Below, piece after piece: positions 43,003-51,865 of a stretch of 64,000 nucleotides of DNA. A program made the position numbers and the translations under genes. Each line of letters begins with the position of its first letter. Position 1 is the first letter of the stretch. Under the pieces are notes generated by a model, which saw only the letters and a list, made by a program, of their open reading frames with translations, was not told where the DNA came from and made no database searches. Source of the DNA: Parvularcula sp039822105 (GTDB lineage: Bacteria > Pseudomonadota > Alphaproteobacteria > Caulobacterales > Parvularculaceae); contig JBCBMW010000002.1 in assembly GCA_039822105.1 (NCBI GenBank), positions 186,001 to 250,000 of the forward strand, in the 5' to 3' direction.

Positions 43003-44246
43003 CCGCCCGGCGTCCAAACGCGCTCGACGCGCCGCAGCTTTCGGTCGAACGGAGCAGACAACGCTTCGTGCACGACCGTTATCTCCGCGGTGCAGCCATG
43101 CCCTGCAAAAAGCTCCGCCAGCGCCGCCTGAACGTATGCGCCTTCGCCGCGTCCAGGTTCGAGAACGACAGTCACGGCCTGGGGCCCGGTCTGCCTGACC
43201 CGGAAGTCGGTAATCGTCCTGTCTGCCCCGACGACGGCGTTGCGGATGACGTCGGGTGTCACCATCGTCGGCCCGGACTCGCCTTCTAACACGAAGGCAT
43301 CGTCAGTCCGTCCCGCGATCTCAGCCACCGCCTGGAGCGGAGAGCCACAAGGGCAAGGCTCGTCTTTGAGGCGCAGGAGGTCGTTCATCCGATAACGAAC
43401 CATCATCTGCGTCCGGCGAGAGAAGTCGGTGATGATCGGCGACACGAGATCACCGATAGGCTCGAACTCGAAGTGCATGAGATCCTCGGCAAGGTGCAGC
43501 GTTCCGTGGCTGCAAGTCACCGCCAAAAGCCCCTCCGTCGCCATGTAGATCTGTGCAAGCCCGCCGAACCGCTCTTCGATCACATGCCGATCAGCCGGAT
43601 CCAAGACCTCCGCTGCTGAGAAAACGCGTTCCGGCGCGATGCTCTCGTCCGCAGTCGTCAGGGCGAGGAGTGCCTTGGGTGGCGCGACGAGGCAGGTCGG
43701 TGCGAAAGCCGCCAGCGCGCCTTCGTGCTTAGCGACGCCCTCTCGGAGGTCGAAGAACTTCAGCGCCAGTCGCCCACTCTCGTTTGCGGCATCGTACAAG
43801 CTCGAACTGGCGGGTAGCATGATTGCCACGCGGTGCGCTCGCCGCCACGCATCGGGAAGGGCCTTCGCCAGCATCACGCCGAGCCACTCGAACCGTTCGG
43901 CGTCACTGACGAGGTAGAGCCCTCGATTGCCGCTTGTCCCCGTGCTCGCCCCGACGGCGCAGCCGTGGACCCGAACGTTGCGTTCCATTGCGTCCCACGC
44001 CTCGTCGGCCGTTATTCCGAAGCGGTTATAGCGCGCGAAGTCCTCCATCAATGTGGCCTTATCCATCACCGGGAAGTCCGAAAGCGGATGGTTACCCAGG
44101 TCGGCGAAAGCGGCAGCGCGCACGGCATGATCGCGAAGGTACACCGCGAGCCGTCGGGCCTGCCAGCGCTCAAAGCGCGCTCGAGACAGGCCGCTTCGCG
44201 TCACGAACCGTGTGCGGAAGTAACCCTTCGCCGCTGCGGTCAGCAT
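42999..44246 (-). CDS. adenylate-forming enzyme related to F390 synthetase/PaaK
   Basis: A 415-residue member of the ANL-like group that adenylates a carboxylate. It shows the P-loop STGTSGNRGLYLV (about residue 100), a PPKALLAL stretch, MATEGLLAVTC, and the MVRYRMNDLLRLKDEPCPCGSPLQAV block with the CPCG pair seen in F390 synthetase/PaaK families. It lacks the usual Lys-bearing C-terminal domain length of acetyl-CoA synthetase. Overlaps the metallo-beta-lactamase-fold gene start by seven bases. Its acyl substrate is unknown. Confidence 0.8.
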   Translation of the reverse strand: MLTAAAKGYFRTRFVTRSGLSRARFERWQARRLAVYLRDHAVRAAAFADLGNHPLSDFPVMDKATLMEDFARYNRFGITADEAWDAMERNVRVHGCAVGASTGTSGNRGLYLVSDAERFEWLGVMLAKALPDAWRRAHRVAIMLPASSSLYDAANESGRLALKFFDLREGVAKHEGALAAFAPTCLVAPPKALLALTTADESIAPERVFSAAEVLDPADRHVIEERFGGLAQIYMATEGLLAVTCSHGTLHLAEDLMHFEFEPIGDLVSPIITDFSRRTQMMVRYRMNDLLRLKDEPCPCGSPLQAVAEIAGRTDDAFVLEGESGPTMVTPDVIRNAVVGADRTITDFRVRQTGPQAVTVVLEPGRGEGAYVQAALAELFAGHGCTAEITVVHEALSAPFDRKLRRVERVWTPGG

Positions 44247-45016
44247 GGCGTCACTGGGCCCGGGTCATGGCAGTAGACGACGCGGCCACCTTTGCGTTCG
44301 TAGGCGGCCAAGCGCGCTGCAGTTGCCTGTGCGGCTTCCCGGTCATGGGTGATCCACGCTGCGGGCCCAGTTGGTAGGCGGTCGCCAAGGACGGCTGCGC
44401 GGAGCCACTGTGCATCGGCCGCATAGAGCAATGGCCCATCGGCAGTTTGGAGTAAGACGCCGTGATGGCCGTCCATGTGCCCTGGTAGCGGCACGACCAC
44501 CACGCTGCCGTCACCGAACAGATCACCTCCCTCGCCAAGTGGGGTCTCGATGTTGGCGGCGTCCTCGAAGGGCTTCAGGCGTTCGGCAAAATCAGGTGGC
44601 AGAAGTTCCGCAAACAGACCATGCCGCCTCTGATTCAATGAGCCTTGCGACAGCAACCGGCGCGTGCTTTCCGCGTGTCCGTAGACGCAGGCGCCATCCA
44701 AATCGCGGAGACCAGAGACATGATCCGCATGAAGATGTGTCAGGACAACAGTGTCGGCCTTATCGCCATTGCCAAGCGCGTGTTCCGTCAATCGCGGCCG
44801 CAAGAATCGCGCATAGAGGCGGAGGGGTGTTGACCGCGGCCCGCTCGTGACACGGTGGGTGTATCCAGTGTCGATCAGGCAACGCCCGCGTACAGGATGG
44901 GTGAAACGGGCATACCTTATAGGTACGTCCACCCGCTGCATCGACCCTCCGCGCAGCATGAGCCGCTCGGGCGCGGTGACCCAGGCGCTGTTCGGAAAAG
45001 CCAAGTCATGAATCAT
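44240..45016 (-). CDS. metallo-beta-lactamase-fold hydrolase
   Basis: A 258-residue enzyme with the di-zinc motif LTHLHADHVSGL (HxHxDH, about residue 95), a later His in VPLPGHMDGHHGVLL and an Asp in YAADAQW, and the C-terminal YCHDPG His. The layout recalls N-acyl-homoserine lactonases, thioesterases or lactone hydrolases. In this cluster it may release or cyclise the product. Four-base overlaps link it to the reductase gene. Confidence 0.85.
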   Translation of the reverse strand: MIHDLAFPNSAWVTAPERLMLRGGSMQRVDVPIRYARFTHPVRGRCLIDTGYTHRVTSGPRSTPLRLYARFLRPRLTEHALGNGDKADTVVLTHLHADHVSGLRDLDGACVYGHAESTRRLLSQGSLNQRRHGLFAELLPPDFAERLKPFEDAANIETPLGEGGDLFGDGSVVVVPLPGHMDGHHGVLLQTADGPLLYAADAQWLRAAVLGDRLPTGPAAWITHDREAAQATAARLAAYERKGGRVVYCHDPGPVTPC

Positions 45017-45957
45017 GCGCGCAACCGCTCTAAGCCCTCCGCGAAGGAGACACGAGGCCTCCAGCCGAGCTCCCGCTCAATGCGGCCGATATCGAGCGTT
45101 TGGCTGAAGGCGAACAGGCCGACTGCGTAGCGCGTGATCTTAGGCTCGTCCCCCGTCAACCAAGCCCGCGCCTCGGATAAGCCCGCCACCATCATTGCTG
45201 CGCCCACGGTCACACGGCGCCATGCGATTCGTATACCGGTGAGGGCCGCTGCCTCGTCGGCGATGGTCGTAACCCGCACGGCCTCCCCGCCAGAGACATG
45301 GTAAAGTCGGTACCCGTCATGCTTCGTGCCTAAACCGGCTCGGATGGCGGCAACCGCATCGTCGATGAAGGTCAAATCGATCACTGCCTGACCATTGCGC
45401 ATCAAAGGAAGCGGCCCAGCGTTCGCCGCACGCACCAATCGCGGCAGAAGCGCCGTGTCGCCAGGACCATAGAGCCCGCGCGGACGAATGACGACCCGGC
45501 TGGCAATATCAGCAGCCTCGACGAGGCGTTCCGCTTTCAGCTTCGTTCGCGCGTAGGTGTTCACCGGCCTCGGCAGGGGCGCGTCCTCGGCCACCGACAG
45601 CTGGTCGCGGAATGCTGCGGTGACGCTTGGTGTTGAGATGTGCACGAAGGTCCGCGCGCCGCCCTCCCGCGCCAAACGCAAAGCGCCGGCCGTACCTGCG
45701 ACGTTTGCTCGCTCGAACGCCGCGCTCGAGCCCCACGGTGATGAAAGCCCGGCGCAATGGACGACGGCGTCGACCGCATGGGCAGGTGACGTCCAATCAG
45801 CAAGATCACCCATGGCGACGGTGATACCCTCCGCGCTGAGCTCCGTCAGCTTTTCGGCGTTTCGTCCCGTTGCGATCACGTGCCCACCGTCACGGTGCAA
45901 AGCACGCGAGACAGCGCCGCCAAGGAACCCGGTCGCGCCGGTGACCAGAACTCTCAC
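45013..45957 (-). CDS. NAD(P)-dependent epimerase/reductase (extended SDR)
   Basis: A 314-residue extended short-chain dehydrogenase. The cofactor motif is VTGATGFLGGAV (TGxxGxxG), and the catalytic Tyr/Lys are YARTKLKAE with the upstream ISTPS Ser/Thr. FDxxxVF-type loops (RPRGLYGPGD, FIDDAVAAI) fit 3-beta-HSD/OleD-like reductases that reduce beta-keto acids. Overlaps both neighbours by four bases, which ties it to the KAS III gene. Confidence 0.87.
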   Translation of the reverse strand: MRVLVTGATGFLGGAVSRALHRDGGHVIATGRNAEKLTELSAEGITVAMGDLADWTSPAHAVDAVVHCAGLSSPWGSSAAFERANVAGTAGALRLAREGGARTFVHISTPSVTAAFRDQLSVAEDAPLPRPVNTYARTKLKAERLVEAADIASRVVIRPRGLYGPGDTALLPRLVRAANAGPLPLMRNGQAVIDLTFIDDAVAAIRAGLGTKHDGYRLYHVSGGEAVRVTTIADEAAALTGIRIAWRRVTVGAAMMVAGLSEARAWLTGDEPKITRYAVGLFAFSQTLDIGRIERELGWRPRVSFAEGLERLRA

Positions 45958-46955
45958 AGCGCTGCCAATGTCAGTGCACCGATGGAAACGCCGGCGGATG
46001 TGCCGATCAGCAGCACTTTGTCACCGGCGACCGTGCCGCGCGCTTCCAAGGCGCGCTCCAAAGCAACCGGCAACGATGCGGCGACGAGGTTGCCAGTCCT
46101 TCCAACCTCATTCCACACGACACCTTCGGCGAAGCCGCAACGGCGTTCCAGCCAACCAAGTGCGCCGGGGCTCGCTTGGTGCGGGATGACGAGATCGAGC
46201 GAGGAACGGTCCCACTCACGATGAGCCAGCGCTTCGTCGATGACGCCTGGCACGGCGGTGGTCGAAAGACGATAGAGTGCCCGGCCATCCATCGCGAAGG
46301 TCGCACCCGCTACAAAGGCTTCAGGCTCGGCTTTCCGGTCGATCCGTGTGCCGCCGGAGCGCAAGGTGCAGTGCTCTGCTCCTTCGGCACGCGTCCTCAG
46401 GACAAGCGGTCCGACCTCCAACGCCCGATCGCCGCCGGGCGCATCCGTGACGATCCAGGCCCCGGCGCCATCACCGAACAGACCCGCAATCTCCGGGGCT
46501 TCATGCCAGGGTAAGGCGCGCGAAGCGATCTCCGAAGCGACGACGAGCGCTCGCCGCGCCCGTCCCGCCGAGATCTGCAACGCCGCCTGGTCGAGGGCGA
46601 CGAGCGCGCCGAGACATGTCGCGTTGACGTCGTAGGCGGGCGCGTCAGAGACCACCCCGAGCGCCGCCTTCACGAATGGTGCCGTGGCAGGGATCGGCTG
46701 GTAGCCGACAGCTCCGCCGAACAGGATCAAGTCGAGATCGTCCGGCGTTAAGCGCGCGCTCGCGAGCGCCCTGCGGCCCGCCTCGGCCGCCATTGATACT
46801 TGGTCATCATGAGGCCCAGCCAGTGGGCGCGTCTCTATGCCGGACGCGCCAGCGACCGTGCCCTCTGCCAAACCGTGAGCTGCATCCAGATCGGCCGATG
46901 TGGCCCAGCCGTCAGGCAGAAAACTCCCCCAGCCTGTTAGAAACGCAGAGCCCAT
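45954..46955 (-). CDS. 3-oxoacyl-ACP synthase III-like condensing enzyme
   Basis: A 333-residue thiolase-fold enzyme. The catalytic Cys is in YDVNATCLGALVALDQA (about residue 113), His in LVIPHQASPGAL, and Asn in VGRTGNLVAASLPVALE, so the Cys-His-Asn triad of FabH/OleA-like enzymes is intact. It has FGDGAGAWIVTD, the glycine-rich loop. It is the first gene of the six-gene cluster and probably makes a beta-keto product that the SDR reduces. No acyl carrier protein is encoded nearby. Confidence 0.88.
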   Translation of the reverse strand: MGSAFLTGWGSFLPDGWATSADLDAAHGLAEGTVAGASGIETRPLAGPHDDQVSMAAEAGRRALASARLTPDDLDLILFGGAVGYQPIPATAPFVKAALGVVSDAPAYDVNATCLGALVALDQAALQISAGRARRALVVASEIASRALPWHEAPEIAGLFGDGAGAWIVTDAPGGDRALEVGPLVLRTRAEGAEHCTLRSGGTRIDRKAEPEAFVAGATFAMDGRALYRLSTTAVPGVIDEALAHREWDRSSLDLVIPHQASPGALGWLERRCGFAEGVVWNEVGRTGNLVAASLPVALERALEARGTVAGDKVLLIGTSAGVSIGALTLAAL

Positions 46956-47745
46956 GCAGAACGGCTAGCACGCAAGAACGGTCGCATGGAAGTCTGGCGG
47001 CGCGTGAGCGAACCCCATGCTCTAACACCAGAACCGAACCACCTGCTGGGGTCGGTCACCGACTCAATCATCCGTGGACGAGAGCTGCCGAGCCAGAAGG
47101 AAAGCTGCAGTTTTTGGCCGCTATCGGCGATCGGGACGAACACTCACCTTTCTTAGTGAACGACAGCTCCGGGCCAGCACCAACCGTTCGCCTATGTCCG
47201 CTGCTGTGCCAATCCCGAAAAAATGGGCGTCAGTTTCACGTCGTGGCGCAACAGTGGCTTATCGCGCCGCTGTCTTCGCTGGGGCGGTATAGACTTCCCT
47301 TGCCGTTGAGCAAGGTTGCGTCCGTATGGGGAGTGAACGAGAGGCGTGGGTGCGCTATAACTACCCTAGCTGCGAAATCTTCAATCGTCAGCTAGCGGAT
47401 CGGAATGTCGTGCCGCCAACCTGGTCGCCTTCCATACCCCTCCCTCAAGCAACGGACATACGCGGCGCTTGAGGGCAGCAATCGCCAGCAAGTTAAGCTC
47501 ATCCAGCCAGAAAATAGATCAGTCAACAGATTAACAATGGTGAGCGAAGACAAACCTTCAAGTTTGCGAAGGGGCACCGTGTTCCTCGATAAGAACGTGG
47601 TGGCCTTGCAAGGCAACGGCCTTCGCGAGCGCCCTCACTAACGAGGTGATCAGCCCCGTCACCCCTCCGTATAGGACTATATTTCTTCAATCAATCATAC
47701 TTATTCTGTATCGTGGTTGTCATTCAGAAGAAAGACAATGAACCT
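46956..47745. other. gene-poor stretch between the biosynthetic cluster and the integrase remnant
   Basis: About 790 bases without a supportable gene. Short frames occur on both strands (for example 47074-47292 plus, 47392-47616 minus, 47405-47641 plus), but none shows a family pattern, and no integrase catalytic domain (R-H-R-Y) was found. It probably holds decayed island DNA plus the promoter of the KAS III operon near 46960-47000. Confidence 0.5.
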
Positions 47746-48156
47746 CTATGGCAACCAACCGATAAACTCCGTGATGGGAACGTCAATGCTACGATCAGGA
47801 TCAGAGTCGGCATGGGTCAGCGGTTGCGATTGCTCAAAGTAGCCCTAATCCCTGGTCAACTTGCGCGCCAGGACCAGCGCTTCATAGGCTTTCTCAGACG
47901 GCGATGGTTCATAGGGTTTGCCGGTCGCCCGCGCCTCCTGGATCAAACGATCATGGAGCTGATCAAGTTTAGAGCACTCTGAGAGGGCTTCCGCCTCCTG
48001 CCCTGACCTAAGCCCGAGAGACTTCTTCCACTCACGCTGGCCGATGGCGTCTCTGACGTCCTGGGGAACCGCTCGGCGGTAGTGCAGCCGCCCATTGCGA
48101 TCGAATAAACGTCGCAAAGTGAAGACGCCCACTCCGTACGCCCTCGGATGTACCAA
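47746..48156 (-). pseudogene. truncated tyrosine-integrase gene next to tRNA-Leu
   Basis: The N-terminal 100 codons match the DUF6538-type arm of phage/island integrases: FTLRRLFDRNGRLHYRRAVPQDVRDAIGQREWKKSLGLRSG, then a helical region. An amber codon at 47845-47847 ends the frame at a point where a CAG codon would keep it open; the same frame continues without stops to 47746, so a nonsense mutation is possible. Even then only about 136 codons remain, far less than the usual 350 or more, and the catalytic domain is absent. The 5' end lies about 80 bases from the 3' end of tRNA-Leu, the usual place for an integrase of a tRNA-inserted island. Confidence 0.6.
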
Positions 48157-48235
48157 CTCGCATCGCGAGCTTGTACCAATCCAGCTGTGGGCTCTAGGAA
48201 AGTCCTATACAATCAGCGTGTTAAAGCCAGATTGA

Positions 48236-48322
48236 TGGTGCCCAGAAGAGGACTCGAACCTCCACGTCCATACGGACACCAGCACCTGAAGCTGGCGCGT
48301 CTACCAATTCCGCCACCTGGGC
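48236..48322 (-). tRNA. tRNA-Leu (anticodon CAG)
   Basis: On the minus strand an 87-base class II tRNA begins GCCCAGG, has a D arm (GGAATTGGTAGACGC), an anticodon stem-loop with CTTCAGG (anticodon CAG), a long variable arm and the T arm GGTTCGAGTCC, and ends in an encoded CCA after TCTGGGCA. The acceptor stem pairs fully. The integrase remnant lies just past the 3' end. Confidence 0.95.
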
Positions 48323-48444
48323 AAGTGGAACGCTGGCGATAGGGTTTTGGCGAAGCAGCGTCAAGAAGTCTGTGGTCTGGGGGCCTACCCAAATCAGGCG
48401 GCGTGGCCTAACGGGCATGAGCGTTGGATGGAGACAGAGGCCCC

Positions 48445-49410
48445 ATGGCGAAATTGGTGACAGTGTTCGGTGCGTCGGGCTTTCTGGGCCGCCACGTGGT
48501 GCGGGAGCTTTGCAAACGTGGCCACCGCGTGCGCGCAGCTGTGCGCCATCCCATGGAGGCCAATTTCCTCAACCCCATGGGCGCTGTGGGCCAGGTGCAA
48601 ATCTTTCAGGCCAATGTGCGCTACCGGACATCGGTCGCCGATGCGTTGGCGGGCGCTGACGCCGCTGTGAACCTGGTCGGTATTCTCGCGCCGGTGGGCA
48701 AGAACACGTTCGAGGGCGTGCAGACCCTGGGCTCGCAAAACGTGGCCCAAGAGGCAGCCCGCCTCGGCATTGAAGACCTTATCCACGTCTCGGCCATCGG
48801 CGCCGATGCGGAAAGCGAGAGCCTCTATGCGCGCACCAAAGCGGAAGGCGAGCAGGCCGCCCTGAGCAACGTGCCGACGGCCACGATTATCCGTCCATCG
48901 ATTGTGTTTGGTCCGCAGGATGATTTCTTCAACCGCTTTGCCGCGATGGCGCGGATCGCACCAGCGTTGCCCCTTATCGGTGGCGGCAAGACCAAGTTCC
49001 AGCCAGTCTATGTGGACGATGTTGCTGACGCCATCGTCCAGTTGATCGAGACCGGTGCGGGCCGCGGCGAGACGTTCGAACTCGGCGGCCCAGAGGTCAT
49101 GAGCTTCAAAGAGCTTTTGCAACTTATGCTGAAGATCGTGGGTCGGTCACGCCTGTTGCTGCCCCTCCCCTTCCCCGTTGCATCGATGATGGGGTCAGCG
49201 GGTGATACTGTCAGTATGTTGCCTTTTGTTGAAGCGCCGATCACGGCCGATCAGGTCAAGCTCTTGAAGAAGGATAACGTCGTGGCGGCAGAGGGCGTGA
49301 AGACCTTTGCGGATCTTGGCATCGCACCCGAAACCATGGATGCGATCCTTCCGAGCTACCTGTTCCGTTACCGCAAGCAGGGCCAGTTCTCGCCGGAAGT
49401 GCCTGTTTAA
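48445..49410 (+). CDS. complex I NDUFA9-like NAD(P)H-binding protein
   Basis: A 321-residue atypical SDR. The cofactor motif is VFGASGFLGRHVVRELCKRGHRV at the N-terminus; the HVSAIGADAESESLYARTKAEGEQ stretch with Tyr/Lys and IIRPSIVFGPQDDFFNRFA are typical of the NDUFA9 family found in alphaproteobacteria. It binds NADPH and may help complex I assembly or quinone-linked metabolism. I start it at ATG 48445 (MAKLVTVFGASG), which fits the family. It converges with obgE. Confidence 0.9.
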   Translation: MAKLVTVFGASGFLGRHVVRELCKRGHRVRAAVRHPMEANFLNPMGAVGQVQIFQANVRYRTSVADALAGADAAVNLVGILAPVGKNTFEGVQTLGSQNVAQEAARLGIEDLIHVSAIGADAESESLYARTKAEGEQAALSNVPTATIIRPSIVFGPQDDFFNRFAAMARIAPALPLIGGGKTKFQPVYVDDVADAIVQLIETGAGRGETFELGGPEVMSFKELLQLMLKIVGRSRLLLPLPFPVASMMGSAGDTVSMLPFVEAPITADQVKLLKKDNVVAAEGVKTFADLGIAPETMDAILPSYLFRYRKQGQFSPEVPV

Positions 49411-50453
49411 GGCTGCCAGCCATCATCGGTGCTCGGCGTTTTGGCATCGATTTCGGCCTGCCGGAGTTTTGCGACCTCGTCCCAGGCTGTGGTTTGAACC
49501 GGCGGCATGCCCGCCCCCGTGACGGCGGAGATAACGGACACATTTTTGCCAGTGGCCTCGGCGAGACCGGCGCGGCGGCTTTCCATCACATCCGCACCCA
49601 CCGTATCGGCCTTTGAAAGGGCGACGATCTCGGGTTTATCGACCAGGCCGTGGCCATAGGCCTCAAGCTCACCCCGGATCGTGTGATAGTCTGCAATCGG
49701 ATCGTCGGAACCGCCATCGATCAGGTGGATCAGGACAGCGCAGCGCTCCACGTGGCCCAAGAAACGGTCGCCGATGCCGGCGCCCTGGTGTGCCCCTTCG
49801 ATCAGGCCTGGGATATCAGCGAGGACAAAGCTTTGACCGGGCCCGAGGCGCACAACGCCCAGCTGCGGGACAAGCGTGGTGAACGGATAATCAGCAATTT
49901 TGGGTTTGGCAGCGGAGACAACTGACAAGAATGTCGACTTACCCGCGTTGGGGAGTCCCACGAGCCCGGCGTCTGCGAGCAGTTTGAGCCGCAGCCATAC
50001 GGTCCGCTCCTCACCAGGGTGGCCAGGATTGGCGCGATCTGGTGCTTGGTTGGTTGAAGTCTTAAACCGCAGATTGCCGAAGCCGCCATTGCCGCCCTTG
50101 GCCAGCAGAACCTCAGCTCCCGGATGATCGAGATCAGCGATCAGAGTGTCTTCGTCTTCTTCGTAGATCTCCGTACCCGTTGGGACGTCGACGATGATGT
50201 CGTCCCCGCCCGCGCCCGTGCGCTGCCGTCCAGCTCCGCCTTTGCCGTTCTGCGCCTTGAAGTGCTGCTGGTAGCGGTAGTCGATCAGCGTGTTGAGGCT
50301 GTCCGTCGCGCGCGCAATAACGTGCCCACCGCGGCCACCGTCACCGCCGTCGGGGCCACCGAACTCAATATACTTCTCTCGCCGAAAGCTGGCCGCGCCG
50401 TTGCCGCCATCGCCAGCCTTCACGTAGATTTTCGTCCGATCCAGGAATTTCAT
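49407..50453 (-). CDS. obgE: Obg-family GTPase
   Basis: A 348-residue ribosome-assembly and stress GTPase. It has the glycine-rich OBG domain (KFLDRTKIYVKAGDGGNGAASFRREKYIEFGGPDGGDGGRGG), then the G domain: G1 GLPNAGKST, G3 DIPGLIEGAHQGAGIG, G4 LSKADTV, and G5 SAVTGAG. It is last in the rplU-rpmA-GNAT-obgE order and overlaps the acetyltransferase stop by four bases. Confidence 0.97.
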   Translation of the reverse strand: MKFLDRTKIYVKAGDGGNGAASFRREKYIEFGGPDGGDGGRGGHVIARATDSLNTLIDYRYQQHFKAQNGKGGAGRQRTGAGGDDIIVDVPTGTEIYEEDEDTLIADLDHPGAEVLLAKGGNGGFGNLRFKTSTNQAPDRANPGHPGEERTVWLRLKLLADAGLVGLPNAGKSTFLSVVSAAKPKIADYPFTTLVPQLGVVRLGPGQSFVLADIPGLIEGAHQGAGIGDRFLGHVERCAVLIHLIDGGSDDPIADYHTIRGELEAYGHGLVDKPEIVALSKADTVGADVMESRRAGLAEATGKNVSVISAVTGAGMPPVQTTAWDEVAKLRQAEIDAKTPSTDDGWQP

Positions 50454-50977
50454 CGCTTGAGGTCTCCTGGAAAGAGGTCCCACGTGGTGATGGGGAAACC
50501 GTGACCACGCGCCGTCGAGTATCCCATCGACGTACCGGGCCGCAATGTGAAGCCGAGCTTTTGCAACACCCGTTGAGAGCCAGGATTGTCCGTATAGACC
50601 TCACCGAGGATCTGCTGAACGCGCAGCTGCTTAAAACCAAACTGGCAGATGGCCGGAACGATCTCGGAGGCAATGCCCTGCCCCCAAAACCGGCAGCCCA
50701 GCATATAGCCTATCGTATAGAGACCATGCTGGCGTTCGTGGAGGCCAATCGAGCCAGCGAGCTCACCGTTCTTTACGACGGCGAACACCGGATCCGTTGT
50801 GCTGGTGGGGCTTAGCTTATCCACCATAAACAACGTGTGCGCATAGCTCAGAGGATACGGCCAGAGGCTGGTGTTCCTCATGACCGCGTAGTCCTTTACC
50901 TCATGCCAAAGGGCCCGCGCATGGCGCCGGCCCATGGGCTGAAGAACACAGCGTTCTGTTCGAATGGAGTGCGGCAT
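50450..50977 (-). CDS. GNAT-family N-acetyltransferase
   Basis: A 175-residue acetyltransferase of the RimJ/RimL-like type. It opens with RTERCVLQPM, shows the acetyl-CoA-binding stretch YMLGCRFWGQGIASEIVPAICQFGF (R/Q-x-x-G-x-A) and the DNPGSQRVLQKLGF motif near residue 135. The target may be a ribosomal protein or small molecule. Position between rpmA and obgE is conserved in several alphaproteobacteria. Confidence 0.9.
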   Translation of the reverse strand: MPHSIRTERCVLQPMGRRHARALWHEVKDYAVMRNTSLWPYPLSYAHTLFMVDKLSPTSTTDPVFAVVKNGELAGSIGLHERQHGLYTIGYMLGCRFWGQGIASEIVPAICQFGFKQLRVQQILGEVYTDNPGSQRVLQKLGFTLRPGTSMGYSTARGHGFPITTWDLFPGDLKR

Positions 50978-51015
50978 GGCCCGTTCGGCTTTCCGCCGGA
51001 CGGAAGGCCCGGCTT

Positions 51016-51282
51016 TTACTCTGCGGCTTGCGCCGGCTCGACCGAGACGACCTTACGGTCACCGGTCGTCGTCCGGAACTTCACGTGACCGGCGATCTTC
51101 GCGAAGATCGTGTGGTCCTTGCCGAGGCCAACGCCAGTGCCTGGTTTCACCTTCGTGCCGCGCTGGCGGACGATGATGTTGCCAGGGATCACAGCTTCGC
51201 CGCCGTACTTTTTGACGCCGAGACGTTTGGACTCTGAATCGCGACCGTTCCGCGAGGAGCCGCCTGCTTTTTTATGTGCCAT
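51016..51282 (-). CDS. rpmA: 50S ribosomal protein L27
   Basis: An 88-residue ribosomal protein with the N-terminal MAHKKAGGSSRNGRDSESKRLGVK, which reaches toward the peptidyl-transferase centre, and the GNIIVRQRGTKVKPGTGVGLGKDHTIFA core. It follows rplU by 22 bases, the normal operon order. Confidence 0.98.
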   Translation of the reverse strand: MAHKKAGGSSRNGRDSESKRLGVKKYGGEAVIPGNIIVRQRGTKVKPGTGVGLGKDHTIFAKIAGHVKFRTTTGDRKVVSVEPAQAAE

Positions 51283-51304
51283 CTCGAATGCTCCTTCGCG
51301 CGGG

Positions 51305-51616
51305 TTACGCGTTGATGGTGTTGATCTTGAGGGTCGTCATCTCTTGGCGATGACCCTTTTTCCGACGGTAGTTCTGGCGACGGCGCTTTTTGAAGACGAT
51401 GATCTTCGGTGCGCGGGTTTGCTCGACGATCTCTGCATCAACTGAAGCGCCTTCGATGAGAGGAGCGCCGACCTTCACATCGTCGCCGCCAACCATCAGA
51501 ACGTCTTCGAGTTTGACCGTGTCGCCGGCTTCACCTTCGAGCTTTTCGACGTTGATCACGTCGCCCGATTTCACGCGGTACTGTTTGCCGCCAGTCTTGA
51601 TGACTGCGTAGTTCAT
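51305..51616 (-). CDS. rplU: 50S ribosomal protein L21
   Basis: A 103-residue ribosomal protein. The start MNYAVIKTGGKQYRVKSGD and the later VFKKRRRQNYRRKKGHRQEMT are the family hallmarks, with KVGAPLIEGASVDAEIVEQTRAPKI between. It begins the rplU-rpmA operon; its leader (51617-51865) holds a CCGAGG stem-loop near 51660 that could be regulatory. Confidence 0.98.
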   Translation of the reverse strand: MNYAVIKTGGKQYRVKSGDVINVEKLEGEAGDTVKLEDVLMVGGDDVKVGAPLIEGASVDAEIVEQTRAPKIIVFKKRRRQNYRRKKGHRQEMTTLKINTINA

Positions 51617-51865
51617 AGCTTTGCTCCGCTAAGTTCTAAGAGTGACTTGCCTTTTTGGCCCGAGGTTCTGGCGCCTCGGCGAAGGGCGGCGGGTAGCTGA
51701 TGGACGCCGTTCCGTCAACATCAACCAGACGCCGGTTAGTGCCGCGTTAAGCGGCTGACACGCTGATCACAAGGCCGCGGGCAGGACGCCGCATCGGGGC
51801 CCCCAGACCTTGCCCCCGGCCGCCAAAGACCGGAGGACAGAGCCAACAATCAGGAGCTCTGACCC

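Noticed and set aside
47405..47641. Short frames on both strands near 47.4-47.6 kb as possible transposase remnants.
   Set aside because: No transposase motif or terminal inverted repeats could be seen.
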